From Parendozoicomonas callyspongiae (GTDB lineage: Bacteria > Pseudomonadota > Gammaproteobacteria > Pseudomonadales > Endozoicomonadaceae), in contig NZ_JAMFLX010000022.1 of the NCBI RefSeq assembly GCF_023502345.1, forward strand, positions 18,804 through 82,803: a stretch of DNA of 64,000 bases, in the 5' to 3' direction. Positions 1-8,957 of this stretch are shown here, piece by piece (position 1 is the first letter of the stretch; every line of letters starts with the position of its first letter). The notes beneath the pieces are model-generated. The model was not told where the DNA came from, searched no databases, and worked only from the letters and a program-made list of their open reading frames with translations. The position numbers and the translations under genes are program-made.

Positions 1-2
1 AT

Positions 3-254
3 GAAAACCCTAAGATCTTTGAGCAAATTGGTCTGGAAGAGGTGAGAAGCAGTGCATACTCAACGTATCACCATGGTGGCGATGAGGAAGGTAAAGTGCT
101 GAATTTTTCAATGATTCAGCTGAAACCATTGCTGGTTGGCAAGTTAGGTATAGATGAAGATCTTTATGAAAAATCTCGCCAGCAGTATTTGGAGAAAACA
201 GCCCGCTGGTGGGGGATGTCCCGAGTTGTGACAGTGGGAACCAAACCACTGTAA
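3..254 (+). CDS. C-terminal part of a probable SAM-dependent methyltransferase (5' end outside window)
   Basis: The open frame enters from the left edge and stops with TAA at 252-254, so only the last 83 residues are visible. The tail reads ...TARWWGMSRVVTVGTKPL, a strand-rich ending that resembles the C-termini of class I SAM-dependent methyltransferases, but no SAM-binding motif lies in the visible part. This family call is an inference from general appearance and is weak. The gene is followed by a hairpin terminator at 276-297, so it is probably the last gene of its transcript and separate from selD. An ATG at position 1 lies in another frame that stops within 50 bases, so it is not the start. 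Confidence 0.35.
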   Translation, partial: ENPKIFEQIGLEEVRSSAYSTYHHGGDEEGKVLNFSMIQLKPLLVGKLGIDEDLYEKSRQQYLEKTARWWGMSRVVTVGTKPL

Positions 255-275
255 AGAGTCTTTATATAAAGAAGG

Positions 276-299
276 AGCCCGGTTAAAGTGCCGGGCTTT
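276..299 (+). terminator. Hairpin terminator after the first partial gene
   Basis: AGCCCGG (276-282) pairs perfectly with CCGGGCT (291-297) around an 8-base loop and is followed by a short T-containing stretch. It separates the partial gene from selD. Confidence 0.55.
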
Positions 300-340
300 G
301 CCCTCTATTGAACAGGGCTGCTTTTGAGGACAACTTCGAT

Positions 341-1375
341 ATGAGTGATATCAAACTCACCGAATACAGCCATGGTGCAGGTTGTGGCTGCAAAATCTCT
401 CCCCAGATTCTGGATCAGATTCTTCAAAGTGGCATTGAAATGCCAGATTTTCCAGATCTGCTTGTTGGTAATTCCTCGAAAGATGACGCCGCTGTTTTTG
501 ATATGGGAAATGGGGAAGGTGTGATCAGCACCACCGATTTCTTTATGCCGATTGTTGATGACCCGTTTGATTTTGGACGTATTGCTGCTACGAATGCCAT
601 CAGCGATGTTTACGCCATGGGTGGCACACCCATGATGGCGATTGCGATTCTGGGTTGGCCTGTCAACAAGTTAGGGCCAGATGTAGCTCGGGCTGTTGTG
701 GATGGTGGTCGTCAGGCCTGTAAAGAGGCAGGAATTCCTCTTGCTGGAGGTCATAGTATTGATGCCCCGGAACCCATTTTTGGCCTGGCTGTGACCGGGC
801 GGGTACCTCTGGAAGGGCTAAAGCAGAATGATAAGGCCCGGGTGGGTGACAAACTCTATCTCACCAAACCGCTTGGTATTGGCATCCTGACGACGGCTCA
901 AAAGAAGAAAAAGATTGCTGATGAGCACGTTCATATTGCCCGGGATGCAATGTGTCAGCTTAATCTTCCGGGAGCCGCATTTGCCAAGCTGCCTTGTGTC
1001 AGTGCCATGACCGATGTCACAGGTTTCGGCTTGCTCGGGCACTTGCTTGAGGTTTGTGAAGGCAGTGGGGTCAAGGCGCGTATTCAGGAGTCAGCCCTAC
1101 CTCTGCTTCCTCATGTTGAAGAGTATCGGGCAGCTGGTTGTGTGCCTGGGGGAACCGAGCGCAACTTTGCCAGTTATGGGCATAAAGGACCTGACTTATC
1201 CCAGCGCCAGAAAGAGCTTCTATGTGATCCACAAACCAGTGGTGGTTTATTGGTTGCGGTCAGCCCTGATGGGGAAGAAGAGTTTCTGAAGGTTGCTTCT
1301 GAATTTAATTTGGAACTGAGTCCGGTAGGTGAGCTGCTTGAGCAGGACTCAAATCATCTGATTGAGATGGTCTGA
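341..1375 (+). CDS. selD: Selenide, water dikinase (selenophosphate synthetase)
   Basis: SelD uses ATP and selenide to make selenophosphate, the selenium donor for selenocysteine-tRNA and for selenouridine in tRNA. The protein has 344 residues, normal for the family. The catalytic motif HGAGCGCK is at residues 11-18, with Cys15 and Lys18 matching the E. coli Cys17/Lys20 pair. Further on come the family signatures [16 protein letters not shown] and, near the C-terminus, [11 protein letters not shown]. The ATG at 341 is chosen because GAGGA precedes it by about 10 bases and [12 protein letters not shown] matches the family N-terminus; a TTG at 308 would add 11 unneeded residues. The catalytic residue is Cys, not selenocysteine. 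The gene sits alone between two terminators. It gives a reason to expect selenoproteins in the genome, and grdH at 30776 is one. Confidence 0.96.
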   Translation: MSDIKLTEYSHGAGCGCKISPQILDQILQSGIEMPDFPDLLVGNSSKDDAAVFDMGNGEGVISTTDFFMPIVDDPFDFGRIAATNAISDVYAMGGTPMMAIAILGWPVNKLGPDVARAVVDGGRQACKEAGIPLAGGHSIDAPEPIFGLAVTGRVPLEGLKQNDKARVGDKLYLTKPLGIGILTTAQKKKKIADEHVHIARDAMCQLNLPGAAFAKLPCVSAMTDVTGFGLLGHLLEVCEGSGVKARIQESALPLLPHVEEYRAAGCVPGGTERNFASYGHKGPDLSQRQKELLCDPQTSGGLLVAVSPDGEEEFLKVASEFNLELSPVGELLEQDSNHLIEMV

Positions 1376-1388
1376 TTGTATTGAATCC

Positions 1389-1420
1389 AAAAAAACGGGA
1401 GCCTATTTAGCTCCCGTTTC
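1389..1420. terminator. Bidirectional terminator between selD and sutA
   Basis: AAACGGGAGC (1393-1402) pairs perfectly with GCTCCCGTTT (1410-1419) around a 7-base loop. The A-rich left arm and T-rich right arm let it serve both convergent genes. Confidence 0.8.
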
Positions 1421-1438
1421 TGGCAATCACGTTTAGGG

Positions 1439-1690
1439 TTAAATAGGGCGATTGCCGTAATTGGATTCTGGTTTCTTGGGGGGATCTGCTGTCACATTTG
1501 AGGGAACCTCCTCGATCTTTCCCCCTTTAGCCAGATACTCTTCAATTTGAGTATTTAGCATCTCCCTGAGCCTTCGACGGGATTCAACGGTGCGTTCGTC
1601 TGGTGATTCATCTTTGCTGCCCAGATACGAAAAATCAGGGCCATCACTGTTTCCAGCTTTAGCTTTTCTGGTAGGCTTTTTCCGTGCCAT
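1439..1690 (-). CDS. sutA: SutA-like RNA polymerase-binding regulator
   Basis: This small, very hydrophilic protein has 83 residues. Its C-terminal half carries a stretch seen in SutA of Pseudomonas aeruginosa: a conserved helix around EEYLAKGGKIEEV followed by the tail TADPPKKPESNYGNRPI. From established knowledge, SutA binds RNA polymerase and raises expression of ribosomal and maintenance genes during slow growth; the family has a conserved C-terminal part and a variable charged N-terminus. Here the N-terminus (MARKKPTRKAKAG) is basic and shorter than the acidic tail of the Pseudomonas protein, so the homologue is reduced. It is convergent with selD. The identification rests on remembered sequence similarity of the C-terminal motif and is fairly sure; the function in this organism is inferred. 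Confidence 0.7.
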   Translation of the reverse strand: MARKKPTRKAKAGNSDGPDFSYLGSKDESPDERTVESRRRLREMLNTQIEEYLAKGGKIEEVPSNVTADPPKKPESNYGNRPI

Positions 1691-1858
1691 GAGCCAGTCC
1701 TCTTATGTGCTGGTGATGCCTCGGGAAGAGGTCACCATTTATTTATTATTCTTATTGTTATAGCGCAGACTTCATGTCGCGCAATTCCATTTATAAATCC
1801 TTTTTCAGAATCTTGCCAATAAAAAGTGACAGATAATTTACAGAACCTGATTGATTTA

Positions 1859-2287
1859 TCAGGAAAAACCCTGCCCCTGGAGGGTTGCAACCAGTTGCCT
1901 GTGGCCTCCGTGATCCCGGTGCTCTCCCAACCAGATTCCCTGCCAGGTTCCCATAATCAAATGACCATTTCGGATAGGGATCATTAAATCCGAACCCATA
2001 ACGCTGCTCTTGATATGGGCGGGCATATCATCGACCCCTTCGTAATTATGAAGATAATGCGGCTCATTATCTGGTATCAGTTTATTCAGGTGCCGCTCCA
2101 TATCGCCTCTGACCGTTGGATCGGCATTTTCGTTAATTGTCAGTGATGCTGAGGTGTGCTGAATGAAAAGGTGCAGTAACCCTATTTCGATGTCAGCCAG
2201 TTCTGGAACCTGGTGAATGACTTCGTCAGTAATTAAATGATAACCCCGAGGGTGAGGTGTAAGACGAATCAGTTTTTGGTGCCACAT
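1859..2287 (-). CDS. yjbQ: YjbQ family protein (UPF0047, secondary thiamine-phosphate synthase-like)
   Basis: The whole 142-residue protein fits the UPF0047/YjbQ family, small trimeric beta-fold enzymes of roughly 130-140 residues. Family features visible in order are [19 protein letters not shown] around residues 45-65, [19 protein letters not shown] with conserved His and Asp, and [16 protein letters not shown] near the C-terminus. YjbQ of E. coli has weak thiamine-phosphate synthase activity in vitro; the true role in most bacteria is unclear. The ATG at 2287 is preceded on the minus strand by a purine-rich GGGGAGGTTG stretch, a good ribosome binding site. The gene appears monocistronic, just downstream of a dead norR fragment in the same direction. 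Confidence 0.9.
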   Translation of the reverse strand: MWHQKLIRLTPHPRGYHLITDEVIHQVPELADIEIGLLHLFIQHTSASLTINENADPTVRGDMERHLNKLIPDNEPHYLHNYEGVDDMPAHIKSSVMGSDLMIPIRNGHLIMGTWQGIWLGEHRDHGGHRQLVATLQGQGFS

Positions 2288-2344
2288 AAAATCAACCTCC
2301 CCGGAGTTGTAAAATAATAATGGTCAAAATAGCGTCCTTATCGG

Positions 2345-2690
2345 CTATTTCAAACCAAGCCGTTTAGCCAGACGGTGCAGGGTACCAGCATCCAGCCAGC
2401 AGCAAGATATCATGATCGCGTTCTCTAATGGTGGAACAGCTATGGGAAACACGCTGAGTCGGTAATAAAGGCCGGAGCAGAAGTTATTCTCCATAACCTC
2501 ATGCTTAAAGTTTTTGTTGGTGGCTGCCACGATGCGAGTGTTAACCCAAAGGCTGCGATCATCACCGATGCGCTGTAGGTCATCGTACTGAAGAACACGC
2601 AGCAGTTTTGATTGCAGTGACAGCGATAATTCCCCAATTTCATCCAGAAAAAGAGTGCCGCCATCTGCCAGCTCAATTACAGCCTCGGAT
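2345..2690 (-). pseudogene. Decayed norR-like sigma-54 activator fragment
   Basis: Read on the minus strand, about 75 codons give the central AAA+ core of an NtrC-family activator: [16 protein letters not shown] (Walker B) then [19 protein letters not shown] and [10 protein letters not shown] nearby [15 protein letters not shown] follows. After this a one-base loss shifts the frame: [11 protein letters not shown] is readable in another frame. The text then jumps to [12 protein letters not shown] and a stop at 2345. That ending matches the DNA-binding C-terminus of NorR, the nitric-oxide-responsive activator. The N-terminal GAF sensor, the Walker A half and the region between the ATPase and the helix-turn-helix are missing. 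So this is a relic of a norR-like gene, with an internal deletion and a frameshift. No norVW target genes remain beside it. Confidence 0.75.
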
Positions 2691-2738
2691 TTGCAAAGAC
2701 ATCAAATAAAACAAGACAGTTGTCAATAGCATTCCAAA

Positions 2739-4211
2739 TTACTGAGTCATACCAATCTGGCTGAGCACCCAGCTTGTAGCTATGGATTTAAAGTTTCTGG
2801 CCATCCCAAACACCTTGCTCTCATTGATATGAAGGCGCCAGACTTCTATTGCTTCGCCTGAATGAGCTAAACTCGCCAGATATTTATGATCAGGTGTTAG
2901 CCAGAGATATGCTATAGACTTGCGGTCTTGCCGCTTGAGCGTTAGAGAAACCAGCCCGGTGTTGATGTCCCAAATCCGGATAAGTCCTTTTCTGTATCCA
3001 ACTATCAAGGTTTGCCCATCTGTGGATGTTATGAGTGCAGTGACATGATCCCCACAACAATACTCAGACACTAATTCACCAGTATTGAGTGAATAACCAT
3101 AAACACCCCCTTTAGCAACATAGAGCACTTTATCATCCTTACTGGTAACCGCAGGAATGGGCATAGAACCTTTAAACTCTATTTGCCGTGCATCTGCCTT
3201 ACGCGAATAAACTCGAATGCTATGATTTTTTGAGGCTATAACCCATCGCCCTCCAGAAGAAACCTCTGCACGTCTGAGAAAATCATCATCACCATCTGCA
3301 CTCCTTGGTGTGGAGAAATCATATATTTTTGACTGACTCCCTTTTATATCAACCTTATGGATCTTGCATTCCGAGGCAACAAGAATAGTTTCATTGTCTT
3401 CAAATACAGCAAACCGGATCGTCGCACAAACATCAAGGCAAGTCTCATATACAACCGTATCATTTCTCCAGTCTATTACCTGAAGAGCCTTTTTATCATC
3501 CATATATGCGAAAATCAGCTTTCCATTTGGAGAGAATCCTCCTGCGGCGTTGGCGTAGTTAACCACCCCCTTTTTGAGGGATTGCGGTAGCTGAAACGTC
3601 GCATTTTCAAAATCAACAATTCCCAGCAGGTAAGTATTCTGGTCATGAACTTCAACGATCATCATCATGGCCTTGTTGTCTGGAGCCATTTCTACCTTGC
3701 TGATCTCTTTAATCAGTCTTCCAAAAGCAAAAGAAAAGTCAATACCATAGGATTCTGCCGGGTGAGCCAGGTTATGGATAACCACAATCTCATATTTATC
3801 CCCTCTCCAGGGAACCATCATCCACTGACCATCATTACTGATTGTGACCAGAGCAGGTGAAGACGTTGTTGTTGGTAAAAGTTTTTGTTCCGACTCTCTG
3901 GTTCGAACTTTTTGAAGTCTTCTTTTTCCTTCTAAAGCCTTGAGCACTTTTTGTTCACGGGTCGGTTTTTTCTCAAATATTTTTCGGAATAGTGAAGGAG
4001 CATGCTGCTCACGTTTATTCACAATCTGAATATTTTTGATAAGTTTAAGAGGGGGTGATAAGTGGTTGCAAACGGCTTTGGGGCGACCATTAAGCGTCAA
4101 TGACTCAGAAGCCAGAGTCAGATACTTGGGAAAGAGTGAACAATCAGAAAACTCTATATGCTCACCATCAACAACCACAGACAAATATTCTGGCTGGTGC
4201 AGCGCACCCAT
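2739..4211 (-). CDS. WD40/beta-propeller repeat protein of unknown function
   Basis: The 490-residue protein has a basic, charged N-terminal part (about residues 60-115, rich in Lys/Arg/Glu, likely helical) and then a run of about 40-residue blade-like repeats from residue 120 to the end. Blades are seen as short repeats such as SNDGQWMMVPW, SPNGKLIFAYM, SSGGRWVIASKNHSIRVYS, STDGQTLIVGYRKGLIRIWD and TPDHKYLASLAHSGEAIEVW. The last two are classical WD40 blades and the earlier ones are divergent. No signal peptide or membrane segment is seen, so the protein is probably cytoplasmic or delivered by a secretion system. WD40 propellers are protein-binding scaffolds; no enzyme motif is present. It stands alone between the norR relic and a long non-coding stretch. 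A second WD40 gene is at 42775-44130. Confidence 0.7.
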   Translation of the reverse strand: MGALHQPEYLSVVVDGEHIEFSDCSLFPKYLTLASESLTLNGRPKAVCNHLSPPLKLIKNIQIVNKREQHAPSLFRKIFEKKPTREQKVLKALEGKRRLQKVRTRESEQKLLPTTTSSPALVTISNDGQWMMVPWRGDKYEIVVIHNLAHPAESYGIDFSFAFGRLIKEISKVEMAPDNKAMMMIVEVHDQNTYLLGIVDFENATFQLPQSLKKGVVNYANAAGGFSPNGKLIFAYMDDKKALQVIDWRNDTVVYETCLDVCATIRFAVFEDNETILVASECKIHKVDIKGSQSKIYDFSTPRSADGDDDFLRRAEVSSGGRWVIASKNHSIRVYSRKADARQIEFKGSMPIPAVTSKDDKVLYVAKGGVYGYSLNTGELVSEYCCGDHVTALITSTDGQTLIVGYRKGLIRIWDINTGLVSLTLKRQDRKSIAYLWLTPDHKYLASLAHSGEAIEVWRLHINESKVFGMARNFKSIATSWVLSQIGMTQ

Positions 4212-4735
4212 ACTAGTTTTTTTTTCTTAGCAGCATAAAGACTCTGGCAATAGCCATAGAAGAAGATTGTCAGGATAATACAGAGAAGTGCTTTCGCTCT
4301 TTGAAATAAAGTCTGGAAGCGACGGCAGGCCATATCGATATCCCATATCTGAAGATGAGGCTCAGTCTAGTAAATCATTTCCACGCTTTTGCCCTCTCCC
4401 TGCAAATGTATACATGGTTTTGAAGCTGACATTCAGCTGCTCCATCAATAACCAGATACTGCCGTAAGCCAGCAGAGCTGCGACAGATCGGACAGACATG
4501 GCTTTACCCATAAAATGGGCACTTTTGTTTTTATCCAGCCATTGCAGAGACAGGGACAGTATCTCAACTTTTGTGATTAGCAACTGAAGAGAGTTATTTG
4601 ATTAGAAGACTGTTCGTTTTTTTACAAAAATCTGGGAGTGGTCCGGAGGAAAGTTCGACAGCTCTTAAGCAACTGTCTGGGTACTTAATGCCATCAGAAC
4701 AGAAAAGCCCGGCCTGTTGCAAGGCCGGGCCGATA
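4212..4735. other. Stretch without a convincing gene (propeller gene to dhaM)
   Basis: This 520-base stretch holds the upstream region of the propeller gene and the dhaM terminator at its right end. A 73-codon minus-strand frame (4362-4583) begins with TTG and has no ribosome binding site; it is not supported. Confidence 0.5.
4702..4730 (-). terminator. Terminator of the dhaKLM operon
   Basis: On the minus strand GCCCGGCCT (4730-4722) pairs perfectly with AGGCCGGGC (4715-4707) around a 6-base loop and is followed by TTTTCT. It lies 6 bases beyond the dhaM stop codon. Confidence 0.85.
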
Positions 4736-7156
4736 TTAAAAGCAGGCTAAAGCTTCCTGCTTCGCCTGGGCCATATCAACATTACGAATACTGGCTTTAA
4801 GAGCGGGAATAGCTGTCGGACTTGCGCTGAACTTAGTCACACCCATGCCCAGCAACAGTGACGTGAACTCGGGATCTCCTGCCATTTCCCCACATATACC
4901 AACAGGAATACCTGCTGTTCCGGCAGCATTGCAGGTTTTGGCGATAGCTTTCAGAATGGCCGACTGCTGATAATGCGCCAATCCGGAAACGGAGGCATTG
5001 CCTCTGTCTGCGGCCATCACATACTGGGCAAGGTCATTGGTCCCCAGTGAAAAGAAATCCGACTCTTTAGCCAATTGCTCTGCGTTAAAAACAGCAGCAG
5101 GAACTTCGATCATGATTCCAATCTTCAGCTCAGGAACAGGGATGTGCAGTTCCCGGCGGCACTCGTTCAAGAGTTCTTTGGCTTTATGGAGTTCATCCAC
5201 TGTTGCGACCATAGGGAACATGATCTGAATATTGCTGTGCAGGTCTGCTGCCCGAATAATGGCTTTCAACTGGCTCTTGAATAACTCCGGATACCGAAGG
5301 CTCAGGCGAATACCCCGGCAGCCAAGAAACGGATTCGCTTCACTCTCAGTACGTACCGAGTGCATGGGTTTATCGCCACCAATATCCAGAGTTCTGATTA
5401 TCAGAGGATCACTCCCAAGCTTTGATGCAATGTCGCAGTAAATCTGGCATTGCTCCTTTTCTCCGGGAAGGTTTTGCTGATCCAGAAAGAGAAACTCAGT
5501 GCGCAGAAGCCCAACTCCCCGTGCACCGACTTTTTGCAATGAGATTACCTCTTCAGGTTTGCTGATATTCGCCATGACATCAGGACAAAAACCATCAAGT
5601 GTTTCCGCATCTTTCTGAGAGTCTTCTGCTTCCCTTGATTTTTTAACCAACCATTCTGTGCGGCGCAGTTCAAGTTTTGTAATGGTTTGAGCATCAGGGT
5701 GTGCCCAGATTTGACCGTGAAAACCATCCAGTATCACTTGCTGGCCATCATGGATCTTTTCCAGACAGCCTTCAGCGCAGACAATAGCTGGAATGCCAAG
5801 AGCTCTGGCAAGAATTGCACTGTGAGAAGTTCTTCCTCCCTGACTGAGACAGATGCCAAGAACCTTTTCACTATCGAGGCAAGCTGTATCTGAAGGCGTC
5901 AGGTCATCAACCAGTAGAATGGCAGGAGAGTCCAGCTGCTGGTGTGGAAGATCTGTGCCGAGAAGGTTTGCTAACAGACGCCTGCCAATGTCAACAACAT
6001 CATAGGCTCGTTGCTGCATATACTCTGATTCAGCGTTTTTATATTGGTTCGTCAGCGAACCAATTTCGATTATCCATGCCTGCTCTGAAGAATGACCCTT
6101 GCTGATGCAGCTCTGCACCCGATCCAGAAGTTCAGGGTCACTCAATATAAGCTTATGAGCGGCAAATATTGCTGAGTGATTGCTCCCCATCTTACCGGTG
6201 CTTTCCTGCTCCAGTACCTGTAACTCCGTAAGGGTTTTTTCCAGAGCCTGAGTGAAAGTTTGCCACTCAGCTTTTTCTCCCAGAAATATGCGCTCAGGAA
6301 CTTCCGGCATAACCTGGCAGAAATGTTTTGCCCTTCCAAAAACAATACCCTCGGAAGCAGGCTGTCCGTTTATTGCCCCTTCCTGCTTGTGCGGTTTTAC
6401 TATTACTTCTGATTGAGGTTTTGTTGATATATCTTCACCGAAATGACGTTTGGCCAGGGTCAGAAAAGCCCCAATGGCTTTCTGGGCATCAGGGCCAGAA
6501 ACAGCGAGATGAATTTCATCATGACAACGCGCATCGAGTGCGGCAATGCTGTTCAGACTGCGAATATTGGCCGACTTGCTCTCTCTGGATAATGTGCCCT
6601 CAATATCAAACTGCGCCAACTCGGAAACCAGATTGGCGGCGGGACGGGCATGAAGTCCATGGGGATTTTGAATAACCCACGAAGCTTTGAGTTCATTTCG
6701 ATCAAGATCAGGAGTTGGCTCTGGAGATGAACTGATTACTACAGACTCATCCCCCAAGTGTTCCTGTTTTGCGGAGAGTGCTGAGCAGGCTTCTCTGGCC
6801 ACCTCATTAAGCGACATGCCTGCAGAGGCTGCGACAGTTGCAGCAATCGCTCCTTCCACAAGAGGGGCAGAACAAAGAGTAATATTGGCAGAGGTATTCG
6901 GGGCAATCAGATCAAGGGCAGTTTCTGTGCTGAGCAGAGCACTTCCCATATCCATAAGAACAAGTACACCGCTATGGTCATAAACCTGCTCTATGGCCGT
7001 CATAATCCTAATGGCATCCGTTCCAATGGGGTTATCCTGGTCATCAATGCCGCCGGCAGCTGCCAGGGAGCATTGCCCCTGGTTCATTTGCTCTGCCAGC
7101 TCCAATACCCCTTCGGCCAGTTTCCGGCTATGGGAAACTATAACAATTCCAACCAT
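4736..7156 (-). CDS. dhaM: DhaM: PTS phosphocarrier fusion (EIIA-HPr-enzyme I) for dihydroxyacetone kinase
   Basis: DhaM passes phosphate from phosphoenolpyruvate to the ADP held in DhaL, which then phosphorylates dihydroxyacetone on DhaK. The 806-residue protein has three parts. A mannose-type EIIA domain (about 1-130) has the active His9 in VSHS. An HPr domain (about 157-245) has NPHGLHARPA with the active His169. A complete enzyme I (about 262-806) has the phospho-His motif GGRTSHSAILARALG near 450 and the PEP-binding barrel with MIEVPA, SLGTNDLAQY and the catalytic Cys in GICGEMAGD near 760. E. coli DhaM is only about 470 residues and stops within the EI N-terminal domain. This version should therefore take phosphate directly from PEP, without a separate EI. 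It ends the operon, 9 bases after dhaL. Confidence 0.93.
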   Translation of the reverse strand: MVGIVIVSHSRKLAEGVLELAEQMNQGQCSLAAAGGIDDQDNPIGTDAIRIMTAIEQVYDHSGVLVLMDMGSALLSTETALDLIAPNTSANITLCSAPLVEGAIAATVAASAGMSLNEVAREACSALSAKQEHLGDESVVISSSPEPTPDLDRNELKASWVIQNPHGLHARPAANLVSELAQFDIEGTLSRESKSANIRSLNSIAALDARCHDEIHLAVSGPDAQKAIGAFLTLAKRHFGEDISTKPQSEVIVKPHKQEGAINGQPASEGIVFGRAKHFCQVMPEVPERIFLGEKAEWQTFTQALEKTLTELQVLEQESTGKMGSNHSAIFAAHKLILSDPELLDRVQSCISKGHSSEQAWIIEIGSLTNQYKNAESEYMQQRAYDVVDIGRRLLANLLGTDLPHQQLDSPAILLVDDLTPSDTACLDSEKVLGICLSQGGRTSHSAILARALGIPAIVCAEGCLEKIHDGQQVILDGFHGQIWAHPDAQTITKLELRRTEWLVKKSREAEDSQKDAETLDGFCPDVMANISKPEEVISLQKVGARGVGLLRTEFLFLDQQNLPGEKEQCQIYCDIASKLGSDPLIIRTLDIGGDKPMHSVRTESEANPFLGCRGIRLSLRYPELFKSQLKAIIRAADLHSNIQIMFPMVATVDELHKAKELLNECRRELHIPVPELKIGIMIEVPAAVFNAEQLAKESDFFSLGTNDLAQYVMAADRGNASVSGLAHYQQSAILKAIAKTCNAAGTAGIPVGICGEMAGDPEFTSLLLGMGVTKFSASPTAIPALKASIRNVDMAQAKQEALACF

Positions 7157-7165
7157 AGAGTCCTT

Positions 7166-7798
7166 CTAGGCAAGTGTTTTTTTGAGTGCCTTGATCATCA
7201 GCATGGATGAAGTCGCACCAGGGTCCTGATGGCCAATACTGCGCTCACCAAGATAGCTGGCGCGACCTTTTCTGGCCTGCATGGGGATGGTTGCCCGCAT
7301 GGCTTCTTCAGCCGTATGCAGAGCCAGATCTATAACCTCGGAAAGATCTTTATCGTGATCAGCAGCATGATGCATGGCTTCCATTGTGGGCCACCAGACA
7401 TCACACATTGTCTTATCTTCTGGCTTGGTGCGACCTCGGGAGACAATACCGCCGACGCCGTCATCCATCGCCGCAATCAGCTCCTGAATTGAGGCTTCTT
7501 CCTTACCATTCAGTGATGTTGCTGCTTTAAGAAAGAATGTGCCGTACAATGGGCCACTTGCGCCGCCAACACTTGAGAGCAGTGTCATACCGGTTTGCTT
7601 GAAAATAGTCCCCAGGCACTTGTTCTCATACATGGGGAGCTTTTCCATGACCTTTTCAAAACCACGATTCATATTCAGGCCGTGGTCAGCGTCACCAATG
7701 TCGGAATCCAGTTTGGTCAGGTATTCCCGGTTTTCTTTCAGTTCCGTCGCCAGCTCCTGCAACCATGAGACGATGTGTTGCTTAGTTACTACAGACAT
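7166..7798 (-). CDS. dhaL: DhaL: ADP-binding subunit of PTS-dependent dihydroxyacetone kinase
   Basis: DhaL is the nucleotide-binding subunit. It keeps a tightly bound ADP as a cofactor that is phosphorylated by DhaM and transfers the phosphate to dihydroxyacetone on DhaK. The 210-residue length is standard. The metal-binding motif DSDIGDADHGLNMNRG lies near residues 29-44 with three Asp residues, followed by the conserved VGGASGPLYGTFF and, at the C-terminus, ARKGRASYLGERSIGHQDPGA. The order dhaK-dhaL-dhaM on one strand, with gaps of 91 and 9 bases, marks a single operon. No regulator (DhaR, DhaS or DhaQ) is seen nearby. Confidence 0.95.
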   Translation of the reverse strand: MSVVTKQHIVSWLQELATELKENREYLTKLDSDIGDADHGLNMNRGFEKVMEKLPMYENKCLGTIFKQTGMTLLSSVGGASGPLYGTFFLKAATSLNGKEEASIQELIAAMDDGVGGIVSRGRTKPEDKTMCDVWWPTMEAMHHAADHDKDLSEVIDLALHTAEEAMRATIPMQARKGRASYLGERSIGHQDPGATSSMLMIKALKKTLA

Positions 7799-7889
7799 CA
7801 GTTTCTTCTCTTATCAACCTTTATCGATTACCAGTTTCTGGCATCATGGCATCCATGCACCGCAAGATGGATCCCAGAATTTTCAGCTA

Positions 7890-8957
7890 TCAGCCCCAGC
7901 GCAGGGCCATGGTTTCCACAGGAGCTTCCCAGAGCCTCAGGATCTCATCATCAGCCTTCATAATGGTCAGAGATAGCCCTTCCATATTCAGGGATGTACA
8001 GTAATTACCAACCAACCGGTGAATAATTCTGAGTCCGGACTCTTCGCAACAGGAATGGAACTTCCGGTAAGCACCAAGCAACTCTGATTCAGGGGTTGCT
8101 CCCATACCGTTCAGGAGAACAATAACTTTGTCGCCAGCACCCAAAGGCTCTGTGGTGTGTTCAACATCGTTCCAGTCACCTGTTTCACGATCCCATTCCC
8201 GGATGACACGGCTGTAGTGCTCATCGTCGATGATGCAGCCGAACATATCCTGAACCAGAGTGTCGCAGTCTTTGTATGTGCGACGCTCGATCCCCGGCTC
8301 ACCGTGGATGCCGACACCAAACTCCATTTCATTCTCTTGAAGAATGAAAGACGGTTCTCCGACAGCAGGAACAACGCAGGTAGAAAGAGCTATGCCAAAG
8401 GAACGTGTGCGGTTATTCAGTCGACGGCCAAGTTCTTCCAGCTGCTCCATGGAGTAACCTTCAGCTGCAGCTGCACCCAGAATTTTCTCAATCAGAACTG
8501 TGCCAGCCACACCACGGCGACCCGCAGTATAAAGGCTGTCTTTTACAGCCACGTCGTCGTCCACTAAAACAGTACCAACTTTCACGCCTTCAGCATGAAG
8601 CAGTTCAACGGCTGTTTCGAAGTTAAGAACATCACCGGTATAGTTTTTTACAAGAAACAGAACACCCTTCCCGGAATCAACTGCCTTGGCACATTCGTAC
8701 ATCTGATCCGGTGTAGGAGAGGTGAAAACCTCACCGGGACATGCGCCTGTCAGCATGCCCTTGCCAACAAAGCCTGCGTGCATAGGTTCATGGCCACTTC
8801 CACCTCCGGAAACAAGCGCGACCTGATCCAGCGAGTGGGCTCCCATAAGATAGACAAAACGGGGCTCATCGCTACCGACCAGCTCGGGGTTGGCCATTAA
8901 GAGACCTTCGACCTGTTCCTGAACAACGTCTTCGACTTTATTTATTAGCTTTTTCAT
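7890..8957 (-). CDS. dhaK: DhaK: dihydroxyacetone-binding subunit of PTS-dependent dihydroxyacetone kinase
   Basis: DhaK binds dihydroxyacetone covalently through a histidine and presents it for phosphorylation to dihydroxyacetone phosphate, which enters glycolysis. The 355-residue protein begins MKKLINKVEDVV like E. coli DhaK; the ATG at 8957 is chosen for this and for the purine-rich site AAGAGAGCAG before it, while a TTG at 8975 adds six residues without support. The substrate loop SGGGSGHEPMHAGFVGKG is near residues 50-67. The covalent His is His218 in GVGIHGEPG, the position known for E. coli. First gene of the operon, with a 330-base upstream region that must hold its promoter. Confidence 0.95.
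   Translation of the reverse strand: MKKLINKVEDVVQEQVEGLLMANPELVGSDEPRFVYLMGAHSLDQVALVSGGGSGHEPMHAGFVGKGMLTGACPGEVFTSPTPDQMYECAKAVDSGKGVLFLVKNYTGDVLNFETAVELLHAEGVKVGTVLVDDDVAVKDSLYTAGRRGVAGTVLIEKILGAAAAEGYSMEQLEELGRRLNNRTRSFGIALSTCVVPAVGEPSFILQENEMEFGVGIHGEPGIERRTYKDCDTLVQDMFGCIIDDEHYSRVIREWDRETGDWNDVEHTTEPLGAGDKVIVLLNGMGATPESELLGAYRKFHSCCEESGLRIIHRLVGNYCTSLNMEGLSLTIMKADDEILRLWEAPVETMALRWG

Noticed and set aside
3895..3915. tRNA-like GGTTCGAA stretch
   Set aside because: It lies inside the propeller gene and no cloverleaf arms surround it. No tRNA or rRNA gene was found in the window.
4362..4583. A 73-codon minus-strand frame beside dhaM
   Set aside because: TTG start without a ribosome binding site and no recognisable product; treated as non-coding.
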